A stretch of 12,433 nt of DNA from Lachnospiraceae bacterium UBA1760 (GTDB lineage: Bacteria; Bacillota; Clostridia; Lachnospirales; Lachnospiraceae). Made by a program: the position numbers and the translations under genes. Under the pieces are notes generated by a model, which was given only the letters and a program-made list of their open reading frames with translations, was not told where the DNA came from and did not search any database. Where the stretch lies: NCBI GenBank assembly GCA_002314775.1, contig DCHE01000033.1, positions 1 to 12,433 on the forward strand. The letters run 5' to 3'. Shown here piece after piece: positions 1 to 7,085 of this stretch. Numbering within the stretch: position 1 is the first letter of the stretch; every line of letters starts with the position of its first letter.

Positions 1-344
1 ATGATGAGAACTGCACCTGCGGCTGCCATGACCATGATCACCATCATCACCACCATGCTGATGAGGTATTTACAAGCTGGGGAGTTGAGACTGCAATCAA
101 ATACTCTACAGAAGAGATGGAAGAAATCCTTAAAAAGCTTTCTAAGGAAGAGGATAATGAATACGGAATTATCTTACGTTCAAAGGGTATAGTTCCTAAC
201 AAGAATGGTGAGTGGATTTATTTTGACCTTGTTCCAGGTGAGTATGAGCTTAGAAAGGGTTCGCCAGATTACACTGGAAAGCTTTGTGTAATTGGAAGCA
301 AGCTTGATGAGAGTAAGCTTAAGGAATTATTTGGAATAAAATAA
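1..344 (+). CDS. CobW/P47K-family GTPase (metallochaperone), C-terminal part only
   Basis: This gene is open at the left edge; the first complete codon is at position 3 and 113 residues are visible. It begins in an acidic Cys/His-rich linker (Cys-Thr-Cys-Gly-Cys, then eight His within ten residues, six of them consecutive). It continues with Ala-Asp-Glu-Val-Phe-Thr-Ser-Trp-Gly, a sequence typical of the CobW C-terminal domain. The end (VPGEYELR, then VIGSKLDES and LKELFGIK) fits the last strands and helix of that domain. CobW/ZNG1/ZagA proteins are GTP-driven metal chaperones, and His-rich loops at this point bind Zn, Co or Ni. The GTPase domain lies outside the window. The next gene follows after 18 nt, so they probably form one operon. 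The family call is firm; the metal is unknown, with zinc the best guess. Confidence 0.85.
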   Translation, partial: DENCTCGCHDHDHHHHHHADEVFTSWGVETAIKYSTEEMEEILKKLSKEEDNEYGIILRSKGIVPNKNGEWIYFDLVPGEYELRKGSPDYTGKLCVIGSKLDESKLKELFGIK

Positions 345-362
345 TAAAGGAGGACATCCTAA

Positions 363-1304
363 GTGACAAAGGAAATACCAGTATATCTTTTTATGGGCTT
401 TCTTGAGAGTGGTAAGACTACCTTTGCTAAGGAAACATTAGTTGACAGAGGTTTTACGGACGGAAAAAAGACTCTTATGCTTGTCTTAGAGGAAGGCGAA
501 GAAGAGTACGACGAGGAAGATTTTAAAAAGAAGAATATAGTTATTGAATACATAGATGATTTAGATACCGATGAGCTTATTGCACTTCAGAAGAAGCATA
601 AGCCAGAGATGGTTATGATTGAGTATAACGGAACCTGGCCACTTGACAAGCTTTTTAGTATCAGAGTTCCAAAGGGATGGACAGTTGTTCAGGTTATATC
701 ATTTATCAATGCTCAGACCTTTGATGTATATATGGCAAATATGAAGAAGATGATGATGGATCAGATTCAGGGCGCTGATATGATTATCTTCAACAGATGC
801 GATGAGAACACAAAGAGAAATGACTACAGAAGAAGTCTTAGAGCAATTAATAGAAGAGCTCAGGTTATATTTGAAAATATGGATGGAATTGCAGAGAACG
901 GTCAGGATGATGTATTTATCCCTTATGACCTAGATGCTCCTGTTGTTGAGATTGAGGAGGAGGATTTCGGAATATTCTATATCGACGCTGCTGACAATCC
1001 TGACAAATATGCTGGAAAGAAGGTTAAGTTTAAAGCTATGGTTCACAGACCATCGAACTACAGCTCAAACTGCTTTGTGCCAGGAAGATTTGCAATGACC
1101 TGTTGCGCTGATGATGTGGCCTTTGTCGGTTTCAAGTGCTACTATGCTGGAACTAAGAATCTTTCAGATAGACAGTGGGTTATTGTAGAAGGTACAATCG
1201 GAAAAGAGTACTACCCGGAATTTGAGGGAGATGGGCCAGTTATCAAGGCTGATTCAGTTGTACTTACAGCACCAGCTGCTGAGGAACTAGTATATTTTAA
1301 TTAA
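363..1304 (+). CDS. CobW-like GTPase fused to a TIGR03943/DUF1980-type C-terminal domain
   Basis: This 313-residue protein starts at GTG 363, 9 nt after a strong AAAGGAGG site. A P-loop GFLESGKTT lies at residues 12-20. A Walker-B-like strand ends in Glu-Tyr-Asn-Gly-Thr-Trp-Pro, where CobW proteins usually have E-T/S-x-G-x-x-x-P, and the NKxD-like motif is NRCD at 144-147. The usual CxCC metal motif after the P-loop is absent. The C-terminal part from about residue 205 reads like the soluble domain of TIGR03943 (YcgQ-type) permease partners: a Tyr-x-Gly-Lys-x-Val strand, then F-x-x-G-R-F-A-M-T-C-C-A-D-D at 238-251 and a W-V-x-V-x-G strand. In other Firmicutes such proteins cluster with CobW GTPases and a permease. 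I infer a role in metal homeostasis with the upstream CobW gene, with the MTCC cysteines as candidate ligands. The exact function is unknown. Confidence 0.75.
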   Translation: MTKEIPVYLFMGFLESGKTTFAKETLVDRGFTDGKKTLMLVLEEGEEEYDEEDFKKKNIVIEYIDDLDTDELIALQKKHKPEMVMIEYNGTWPLDKLFSIRVPKGWTVVQVISFINAQTFDVYMANMKKMMMDQIQGADMIIFNRCDENTKRNDYRRSLRAINRRAQVIFENMDGIAENGQDDVFIPYDLDAPVVEIEEEDFGIFYIDAADNPDKYAGKKVKFKAMVHRPSNYSSNCFVPGRFAMTCCADDVAFVGFKCYYAGTKNLSDRQWVIVEGTIGKEYYPEFEGDGPVIKADSVVLTAPAAEELVYFN

Positions 1305-1305
1305 T

Positions 1306-1358
1306 AAAAAATCCGGAAAGGATTAGACTAAAGTCTTAATTCTTTTCCGGATTTTTTT
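1306..1358. terminator. bidirectional Rho-independent terminator
   Basis: A long inverted repeat: AAAAAATCCGGAAA on the left pairs with TTTTCCGGATTTTTTT on the right, and an inner GACT/AGTC continues the stem with a few mismatches. The A-run on the left and T-run on the right make it work on both strands. It closes the GTPase operon on the plus strand and the diguanylate cyclase gene on the minus strand, whose stop codon lies four bases beyond it. Confidence 0.9.
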
Positions 1359-1361
1359 AGA

Positions 1362-2381
1362 CTAGAAAACAACCTGATTCTTTCCGTTTTGTTTTCCTTC
1401 GTACATCTTCGTGTCGGCGGTCTTAAAGAGCTCGTCGTAGGATTCGCCAGGCTTATACATTGCAGCACCTATTGTGACTGTGCAGTTTATTGTTGTCTCG
1501 CTGAGCTTAAACTCATATTTTTCTATCTTGGCTCTGATTCGTTCAGAAACATTTGCGGCATTCTTCTTATCAATGTTAGAGAGGATTATTACAAATTCTT
1601 CGCCACCCCATCTGTACAGGCTGTCGTTCGGTCTTGTCATCTTTTTAAGGATAGACGCGATATCCTTAAGCACTATATCACCGTTATCATGACCGTAGGT
1701 ATCATTTACCTTTTTGAAATCATCGATATCTATCAGTAAAAAGCAGAAGGCCGAACCGCTTGACTCAGAGTTTTTGATTGTACGCTCAATCTTTTCCTCA
1801 AAGCTTCGTCTGTTTCTTAGACCGGTTAAGGTATCATGATTAGCCATATTGTCAAGAGCCTTGTTTTCTGAAGTGAAGAAATCAAGGGATCTGTTAATTG
1901 CACTGATAAATATCGCACAGAAGGATATAAGTCCAAAAAATACAAGGGTCAGGTTGAACAGTCCGAAAATAGTATTCATACTGTTTGTTACCTGTATTGA
2001 ATATAGTGAACTTCCTGGTTTTAAAATGTACTCACAATACATATATGCAGCAAGTGCAATTACAGAGCAAAGTATAGACTTTGGAATGTAATACTTAACC
2101 TGTGCAAGGTAAAGGAAAAGAAAGCTGAGCGGTACAATTACTATCAGATACAGGGTAAAATGCAAATCGTTATCCAGGATAAAATTAACAGCTAAAGTAT
2201 GATAGAGTATCTCAATCCCCATTCCATAAAATGCAATCTCGAGCTTATTCTTATTAATTAAAAATAGAAGAAGTACATAGAGAGCCATTGAACCAATATT
2301 ACTGATAGCAAGAAGAGTAATGCCGGCAATAGTTGAAAAGAGAAAAATTAAAGCATGCACCATAAGAAAGAATGCTGACAA
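1362..2381 (-). CDS. membrane diguanylate cyclase (GGDEF protein)
   Basis: It makes the second messenger cyclic di-GMP from two GTP at the membrane. The N-terminal ~165 residues are hydrophobic with about six predicted membrane segments and no recognisable sensor family. A short linker with N-M-A-N-H-D-x-L-T-G-L-x-N-R-R leads into the GGDEF domain. The active-site loop is GGEEF at residues 259-263, and the metal-binding stretch LLIDIDDFKKVND is intact. The inhibitory I-site RxxD is present at 250-253, exactly five residues before the loop, so product inhibition is expected. I used TTG 2381; ATG 2363 is an alternative. The strong GGAGG (2411-2415) is about 30 nt upstream of TTG with no standard start codon near it, so the N-terminus is uncertain. 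It stands alone, diverging from truA. Confidence 0.93.
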   Translation of the reverse strand: MSAFFLMVHALIFLFSTIAGITLLAISNIGSMALYVLLLFLINKNKLEIAFYGMGIEILYHTLAVNFILDNDLHFTLYLIVIVPLSFLFLYLAQVKYYIPKSILCSVIALAAYMYCEYILKPGSSLYSIQVTNSMNTIFGLFNLTLVFFGLISFCAIFISAINRSLDFFTSENKALDNMANHDTLTGLRNRRSFEEKIERTIKNSESSGSAFCFLLIDIDDFKKVNDTYGHDNGDIVLKDIASILKKMTRPNDSLYRWGGEEFVIILSNIDKKNAANVSERIRAKIEKYEFKLSETTINCTVTIGAAMYKPGESYDELFKTADTKMYEGKQNGKNQVVF

Positions 2382-2410
2382 AAGCTTATATAATCCCTTT
2401 GCTGACTGGT

Positions 2411-2419
2411 CCTCCTTTT
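2411..2419 (-). promoter_or_regulatory. orphan strong Shine-Dalgarno upstream of the diguanylate cyclase
   Basis: On the minus strand this reads AAAGGAGG. The frame of the cyclase is open from 2420 downward, so codons just after this site (including TCA and GCA at ideal spacing, then AAG GGA TTA TAT AAG CTT) are in frame with the gene. None is ATG, GTG or TTG until TTG 2381. Either translation starts at 2381 without using this site, or an original start codon has been lost. Confidence 0.6.
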
Positions 2420-2489
2420 TTAATATGATTGATAATTTATTTGAAATACTAATATTATCACCTCATTCTTTAAAACTAAAATTCAGTTA

Positions 2490-2518
2490 TTGTCTAAAGT
2501 ACAATTAAATTATATAAT
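2490..2518 (+). promoter_or_regulatory. sigma-A-type promoter for truA
   Basis: A -35 box TTGTCT (2490-2495) and a consensus -10 box TATAAT (2513-2518) are separated by 17 bases. Transcription would start near 2525, giving a leader of about 40 bases before the truA TTG start. Confidence 0.7.
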
Positions 2519-2537
2519 AATTAAATATATTTTTAAA
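2509..2537 (-). promoter_or_regulatory. possible divergent promoter for the diguanylate cyclase
   Basis: On the minus strand a TATAAT (2509-2514) lies 17 bases from TTTAAA (2532-2537). Its -10 overlaps the truA -10 within the palindrome ATTATATAAT (2509-2518). The region is very AT-rich, so a chance match is possible. Confidence 0.35.
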
Positions 2538-2566
2538 TACACATTTGAAAAAATTGAGGTGGCATT

Positions 2567-3304
2567 TTGAGAAATATTGTAATCGAGGTCTCATACGATG
2601 GAACAAAGTACAGTGGCTTTCAGAGGCAGGGCAATACCAAAAATACAATAGAGGATAAGCTTCTTGGGGTAATAGGCAGAATGTGTCCGGATGTAATAGA
2701 AATACATGGCTCTGGCAGAACTGACGCAGGGGTTCACGCAAGAAAGCAGGTAGTTAACTTTAAGACTGGTTCAGATCTAAATACAGATGATATGATTAAA
2801 GGCATAAATGACTTTCTTCCTGAGGATATAAGAGTTAACAGGCTTTATGAGGCGGATTTAAGATTTCACAGTAGATTAAATGCTAAGGAAAAGGAATACA
2901 GGTATATAATTGACAGTAACCTTTACCGAGATGTCTTTATCAGAAGGTATTCAGCTCATATTACGGAGGCTCTGGATTTAGATAAGATGAGTGCTGCTGC
3001 CGGAATTTTTATCGGTGAGCATGATTTTAGAAGCTTTACAGATATGAAGCAGAAAAATAAATCCACTGTGAGAACGGTGTATGATATCGATATTACCTCG
3101 CAGGATGGAATTATTACTATTAAATATAAGGGTAATGGATTTCTCTACCACATGGTGAGAATAATGACAGAGTATCTTATCAAGTGTGGAAAGGGAATAA
3201 TGAAAGCAGAAGACCTTTTGGGGCTTCTTGAAAAAAAGGAGAGAATTAAGTCAGATGGACTAGCACCCGCTAGTGGACTGATTCTCTACGATGTTAAGTA
3301 TTAA
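2567..3304 (+). CDS. truA: tRNA pseudouridine(38-40) synthase TruA
   Basis: TruA converts uridines 38, 39 and 40 in the anticodon stem-loop of many tRNAs to pseudouridine, improving decoding accuracy. The protein has 245 residues, the normal length. The family start (R-N-I-V-I-E-V-S-Y-D-G-T-x-Y-S-G-F-Q-R-Q) is complete. The catalytic motif G-R-T-D-A-G-V-H-A has Asp53 as nucleophile. The later N-x-Y-R and G-x-G-F-L-Y-x-M-V-R motifs are present. The start is TTG 2567, five bases after GAGGTG (2556-2561); no better in-frame start fits the family N-terminus. It has its own promoter upstream, and the flavin reductase follows after 30 bases, probably in one transcript. Confidence 0.96.
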   Translation: MRNIVIEVSYDGTKYSGFQRQGNTKNTIEDKLLGVIGRMCPDVIEIHGSGRTDAGVHARKQVVNFKTGSDLNTDDMIKGINDFLPEDIRVNRLYEADLRFHSRLNAKEKEYRYIIDSNLYRDVFIRRYSAHITEALDLDKMSAAAGIFIGEHDFRSFTDMKQKNKSTVRTVYDIDITSQDGIITIKYKGNGFLYHMVRIMTEYLIKCGKGIMKAEDLLGLLEKKERIKSDGLAPASGLILYDVKY

Positions 3305-3334
3305 AATTATTTATTTATAGGAGGACAATTAACT

Positions 3335-3898
3335 ATGGAAAGAGAAATATGGAAACCTGGAAATATGCTCTACCCAGTACCAGCTGTGATGGTAAGCTGT
3401 ATGAACAAGGAAGGAAAAGCGAATATTGTAACTATAGCCTGGGCTGGTACAATATGCTCTGATCCTGCTATGCTCTCTATCTCAGTAAGAAAATCAAGAT
3501 ATTCTTATGATATTATAAAGGAGCAGGGAGAGTTTGCTGTAAACCTTGTAACAGAGGATTTGACTAGAGCCTGCGATTTGTGCGGGGTTAAGTCAGGAAG
3601 AGATGTAGATAAGTTTGCAGATAATAACCTTACTAAGGTTGACCTTCCAAATATAAGCTGTCCTGGAATTGCTGAAAGCCCTGTAATTATCGAATGTAAG
3701 GTAAAGGATATTATTGAGTTAGGCTCCCACGATATGTTTTTAGCTGAGGTTGTAGGTGTATCTGTTGATAAGGCTTACCTTGATGAAAATGGCAAGTTTA
3801 ACCTGGACAAGGCAAAGCTTATTGCATATTCACATGGAAAATACTTTAGCCTTGGAAATGAGCTTGGAAGCTTTGGCTATTCAGTTAGAAAGAAATAA
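3335..3898 (+). CDS. flavin reductase-like FMN-binding protein (flavoredoxin type)
   Basis: A 187-residue single-domain protein of the flavin reductase-like split-barrel family, which binds FMN and transfers electrons in the cytoplasm. The family pattern is clear: an N-terminal P-x-P-A-V-M-V strand, N-I-V-T-I-A-W-A-G-T, then S-D-P-A-M-L-S-I-S-V-R-x-x-R-Y-S-Y around residues 42-58. Later come F-A-V-N-L-V at 67-72 and G-S-H-D-M-F-L-A-E-V-V at 130-140. It also carries a C-D-L-C-G-V-K-S-G-R-D segment (80-90), common in the flavoredoxin-like subgroup. ATG 3335 follows GGAGG by about ten bases. The natural partner and substrate cannot be told from sequence; the link to truA is probably only cotranscription. 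Confidence 0.88.
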   Translation: MEREIWKPGNMLYPVPAVMVSCMNKEGKANIVTIAWAGTICSDPAMLSISVRKSRYSYDIIKEQGEFAVNLVTEDLTRACDLCGVKSGRDVDKFADNNLTKVDLPNISCPGIAESPVIIECKVKDIIELGSHDMFLAEVVGVSVDKAYLDENGKFNLDKAKLIAYSHGKYFSLGNELGSFGYSVRKK

Positions 3899-3940
3899 GG
3901 TTTATTTTAATATTAAGGCTGCATTTTTTATTATTGACTA

Positions 3941-3975
3941 AATGCAACAGGTTAATGCAACAGGTTAATGCAACA
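3941..3975 (+). repeat. 13-bp tandem repeat, about 2.7 copies
   Basis: The unit AATGCAACAGGTT occurs perfectly at 3941-3953 and 3954-3966, with a partial third copy AATGCAACA at 3967-3975. It ends 14 bases before the comM -35 box. The first copy could also pair with TGCATTT at about 3920 to make a weak 7-bp hairpin. Confidence 0.9.
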
Positions 3976-3989
3976 ATTTGCTGATTTGC

Positions 3990-4019
3990 TTGACTATACA
4001 TATTTTTAAGATTTATTAT
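3990..4019 (+). promoter_or_regulatory. sigma-A-type promoter for comM-dprA
   Basis: TTGACT (3990-3995, five of six consensus bases) and TATTAT (4014-4019) are separated by 18 bases. The expected transcription start near 4025-4027 falls inside the left arm of the hairpin at 4017-4061. No clear terminator lies between the flavin reductase and this promoter. Confidence 0.7.
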
Positions 4020-4061
4020 ACATATGTGCTCGGAGAGGTAGAAAAGGAGCATATATGTATA
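4017..4061 (+). promoter_or_regulatory. 15-bp hairpin that encloses the comM start codon
   Basis: The left arm 4017-4031 (TATACATATGTGCTC) is complementary to the right arm 4047-4061 (GAGCATATATGTATA) over all 15 positions, with a single G-U pair, around a 15-base loop. The right arm holds the comM ATG (4055-4057) and the end of its ribosome binding site AAAAGGAG (4042-4049). Only RNA started upstream of the local promoter would carry the whole left arm; the local transcript would keep only about six base pairs at the loop end. Confidence 0.75.
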
Positions 4062-5593
4062 GTAAAGTTTACAGTGGTACCGCTATTGGAATTAGTGGTA
4101 CCGAGATTTCAGTTGAGGCTGACATAAGTTCGGGACTCCCCGGGCTTACTCTTGTTGGCTTTCTTTCGTCTTCTGTGAAGGAAGCAGGAGAAAGAGTAAA
4201 AACTGCTCTTAAGAATTCAGGTATCATTATGCCACCGAGAAAGATTACAATAAATCTTTCGCCGGCAAGCCTTAGAAAAGATGGCACGGTATATGATCTT
4301 GCAATTGCTACTGCAATTCTTTCATCCTTAGAGATTATCCCAGATTCGGACAATTTTAAAAACACAATATTCTTAGGTGAACTATGTCTTGACGGTTCTG
4401 TAAGGCAGGTTAATGGTGTTTTGCCCATTGTTGATTTTGCCGTAAAAAATCAGTACAAACGAGTCATAGTTCCAGTTAATAATGTCAGTGAGGCAACCCT
4501 TGTAAATGAAATCGATGTTATTGGAATTGACTCAATTAAGACACTTATTGATTATCTGAATGGCGATGTATTTATAAAGCCCTCGGACAGAGGAGCGCTT
4601 ACATCAAAAATTGAGCTGGGTAGCATTCCCGATTTCAAAGACATAAAGGGCCAGAAGGTTCTAAAAAGAGGAATGGAGATTGCTGCCTCTGGATTTCACA
4701 ACATAATAATGACTGGAGCTGCAGGTTCTGGAAAATCACTTATTGCTAAGAGTCTGCCGGGAATTTTGCCTGAGCTTACATATGAGGAGTGTATAGAGAT
4801 AACAAAAATCTACAGTGTTGCTGGAAAGCTTCCTGATACAGGCGGACTTATCTCGAAACGTCCCTTCAGAGCCCCGCATAGTACAACCTCAGAGATTGCA
4901 TTAGTTGGAGGCGGCAGTATTCCAAAGCCCGGTGAGATAAGCCTTGCAAACAACGGTGTCTTATTTCTAGATGAATTTCCAGAGTTTCGAAAAAATGCAA
5001 TTGAATGTCTGAGACAGCCAATTGAGGATGGAATTGTAACAGTATCCAGGGTAAATGCTGCATATACATTTCCATCAAAATTTATACTTGTTGCGGCAAT
5101 GAACCCCTGTCCCTGCGGTTTCTTTCCAGACAGAAACAGATGCACCTGTACAGACAGGCAGATAAACAACTATCAAAATAAAATCAGTTACCCGATATTG
5201 GATAGAATTGATCTGGGCGTAGATATAAGACCAGTTGAATATAGTGAACTTTTTGGAGAGTCAAATGAGGAGACTACGGAGGTCATTAAGAAAAGAGTCG
5301 ATAGTGTAAGAAGGCTTCAGGTGGAACGTTTTAAAAGTGAAGACTTCCAGTTTAATTCTCAGATACCCCAGAGTAAGGTTGATAAGTATATAAAAATTAA
5401 ATCCGGAAAAGAGCTTCTTAAGAGAAGCTTCGACAATAAGGAATTAAGCGCAAGGTCTTATTTCAGAGTACTTAGACTTTCAAGAACAATTGCGGATATG
5501 AATGGAAATGAGGAGGTTACTGAGGCTGACATACAGGAGGCTTTGTTTTTCAAAAATAAATTAATCAAGGGGGATATGCAAAATGCAGAATGA
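4055..5593 (+). CDS. comM: ComM/YifB family AAA+ ATPase (Mg-chelatase-like helicase)
   Basis: ComM is a hexameric AAA+ helicase that promotes branch migration during integration of transformed DNA; in non-competent bacteria its role is less clear. The protein has 512 residues, the usual length. The N-terminal ChlI-like (Lon-S5-fold) part starts M-Y-S-K-V-Y-S-G, as in the family, which fixes the start. Then come the AAA+ core with P-loop GAAGSGKS at 221-228 and Walker B VLFLDE at 302-307. A cysteine-rich N-P-C-P-C-G-F-F-P-D-x-x-x-x-C-x-C segment typical of YifB follows (about 350-366), and the C-terminal helical domain has a R-S-Y-F-R-V-L-R-L-S-R-T-I-A-D motif. It overlaps dprA by 11 nt, so the two are translationally coupled. 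Confidence 0.96.
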   Translation: MYSKVYSGTAIGISGTEISVEADISSGLPGLTLVGFLSSSVKEAGERVKTALKNSGIIMPPRKITINLSPASLRKDGTVYDLAIATAILSSLEIIPDSDNFKNTIFLGELCLDGSVRQVNGVLPIVDFAVKNQYKRVIVPVNNVSEATLVNEIDVIGIDSIKTLIDYLNGDVFIKPSDRGALTSKIELGSIPDFKDIKGQKVLKRGMEIAASGFHNIIMTGAAGSGKSLIAKSLPGILPELTYEECIEITKIYSVAGKLPDTGGLISKRPFRAPHSTTSEIALVGGGSIPKPGEISLANNGVLFLDEFPEFRKNAIECLRQPIEDGIVTVSRVNAAYTFPSKFILVAAMNPCPCGFFPDRNRCTCTDRQINNYQNKISYPILDRIDLGVDIRPVEYSELFGESNEETTEVIKKRVDSVRRLQVERFKSEDFQFNSQIPQSKVDKYIKIKSGKELLKRSFDNKELSARSYFRVLRLSRTIADMNGNEEVTEADIQEALFFKNKLIKGDMQNAE

Positions 5594-7031
5594 TTACGAT
5601 ACAATTTTTAATGCAAGACTAAAAAAGAGGATGAATGATAAAGAGATAGAAAATGTTAAAAGGTTTATTAATGAGGCTTATGATTTGGAGAACGAAGATA
5701 TTACTAAAGAGTGCGAAGAAGTAAGAGATGAAAATGAGTTAAATGAAGTTAATGAACCAAATGAAGTTAATGAATCAGATGTAGCTGATGAGTCGAAGGA
5801 AGCTGATGAAGTAAGTGGAGATAATAAAGAAAATGAAGTTTTTGAAGTGAGCGATATAAACGAGATACGGGAGGAAGCGCCCTATTATTCAAGCACTGAA
5901 TTATCAAGCGTTAAAAAGAATTACAAATGCCTGGAATTAAGAAGAGCCTATCTTTGGCTTTCTGCAGTATCTGGAATGCAGTTAAACAGAATAACACAGC
6001 TGCTTACTTACTTTGAAAGTCCTGTGGACGTGTTCTATGCTCAAAAATCAGATATTTTACAGGTTCTGCCACAAAGACAGACGGATATACTGTTAAGTAA
6101 TAGAAGCGTTAAGCTTATTGAGTCATACGAAAGAAAGCTAGAAAACTGCGGGGCAAAATACATTGCAATTTGCGACCCTGAGTATCCAGATATTTTGAAA
6201 ACAATTTACGACCCGCCAATTGTTTTATTTTACAAGGGCGACATTTCGCTGCTAAAAAGTGAGAATACTCTTGGTGTTGTTGGTGCAAGAGCAATGTCAT
6301 TTTATGGAAAGGAAATTACAGATATATTTGTATCAAAGATTGCAGCCTCAGGTATTACGATTATTAGCGGACTTGCCGCAGGGGTTGATGTAGAGGCTCA
6401 CAAGGCCGCAATAAAGACTGAGGGTGGAAAAACAGTTGGTGTACTTGGCTGTGGTATAGATATTTGCTATCCGAAAGAAAACTATCTTGTATACGAGGAT
6501 ATGTGCAAGAATCATCTTGTCATTTCAGAAAATGGTCCTGGAATCGAACCAATGGCATATCTATTTCCACTCCGAAACAGAATAATAAGTGGTCTTTCCA
6601 AGGGTGTTCTTGTTATTGAGGCAAGAAAAAAGAGCGGCTCGCTTATAACAGCTGATTCTAGCCTTGAACAGGGAAGAAATGTGTATGCAATTCCAGGCAA
6701 GCTTACAGATAAGCTCTCAGAAGGGACAAATAATCTTATTAAGATGGGAGCTTTTCTGGTTACCGGTCCAAATGACATCATAAGCGATTACAAAAAAACT
6801 TATCTTGATGAGGATGATTCATGCTCATATATAGAACCTTTGGATAGTATCGGAAATAATGAGAGAAGACTGCTTAGCATGCTGTCCCTTGAACCGATGT
6901 ATGTGGACGATATTATATGTGAAGCTCACCTTACAGTATCCGAGGGAATAGCAGCTTTACTGTATTTATCCAATGCCGGACTGATAAAAGAGGTGTATAA
7001 GGGTTTTTACATCAGAAATGCAAAAAAATAA
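5583..7031 (+). CDS. dprA: DNA processing protein DprA with an acidic N-terminal extension
   Basis: DprA (Smf) binds incoming single-stranded DNA and loads RecA during transformation. The 482 residues exceed the usual 290-370. Residues 1 to ~113 are an acidic, low-complexity extension with N-E-V-N-E repeats (two 16-bp direct repeats at 5741-5756 and 5759-5774). A SAM-like helical domain starts near 117. The Rossmann-fold core follows with L-G-V-V-G-A-R (230-236), S-G-L-A-A-G-V-D from 262 and the R-N-R-I-I-S-G-L-S motif from 331; the C-terminal ~65 residues are a winged-helix-like domain. ATG 5583 is nine bases after AAGGGGG, overlapping the comM end. The extension could interact with a partner or with basic proteins; this is a guess. 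Confidence 0.95.
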   Translation: MQNDYDTIFNARLKKRMNDKEIENVKRFINEAYDLENEDITKECEEVRDENELNEVNEPNEVNESDVADESKEADEVSGDNKENEVFEVSDINEIREEAPYYSSTELSSVKKNYKCLELRRAYLWLSAVSGMQLNRITQLLTYFESPVDVFYAQKSDILQVLPQRQTDILLSNRSVKLIESYERKLENCGAKYIAICDPEYPDILKTIYDPPIVLFYKGDISLLKSENTLGVVGARAMSFYGKEITDIFVSKIAASGITIISGLAAGVDVEAHKAAIKTEGGKTVGVLGCGIDICYPKENYLVYEDMCKNHLVISENGPGIEPMAYLFPLRNRIISGLSKGVLVIEARKKSGSLITADSSLEQGRNVYAIPGKLTDKLSEGTNNLIKMGAFLVTGPNDIISDYKKTYLDEDDSCSYIEPLDSIGNNERRLLSMLSLEPMYVDDIICEAHLTVSEGIAALLYLSNAGLIKEVYKGFYIRNAKK

Positions 7032-7038
7032 AAGTGTC

Positions 7039-7067
7039 TTGATAATGGTAAAAAAATGTTGTATAGT
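7039..7067 (+). promoter_or_regulatory. sigma-A-type promoter for topA
   Basis: TTGATA (7039-7044) and TATAGT (7062-7067) are spaced by 17 bases, starting seven bases after the dprA stop. This predicts a leader of about 100 bases. A second TATAAT at 7154-7159 has no convincing -35 box. Confidence 0.7.
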
Positions 7068-7085
7068 AATTTGCGTTTATAGGCA

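Noticed and set aside
1..192. Open frame starting ATG at position 1
   Set aside because: It reads the Cys/His tract in the wrong frame; the frame from position 3 gives a continuous CobW C-terminal domain.
1389..1739. Plus-strand open frame inside the diguanylate cyclase gene
   Set aside because: It is antisense to the conserved GGDEF domain, and its translation shows no recognisable motif.
2478..2492. Possible CodY box (AAAATTCAGTTATTG)
   Set aside because: It matches only 9 of 15 positions of the consensus AATTTTCWGAAAATT, weak in an AT-rich spacer.
3919..3948. Possible terminator after the flavin reductase gene
   Set aside because: Only a 7-bp stem with a 13-base loop and no following T-run; too weak to call.
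4069..4428. Minus-strand open frame inside comM
   Set aside because: It is a shadow of a strongly conserved coding region.
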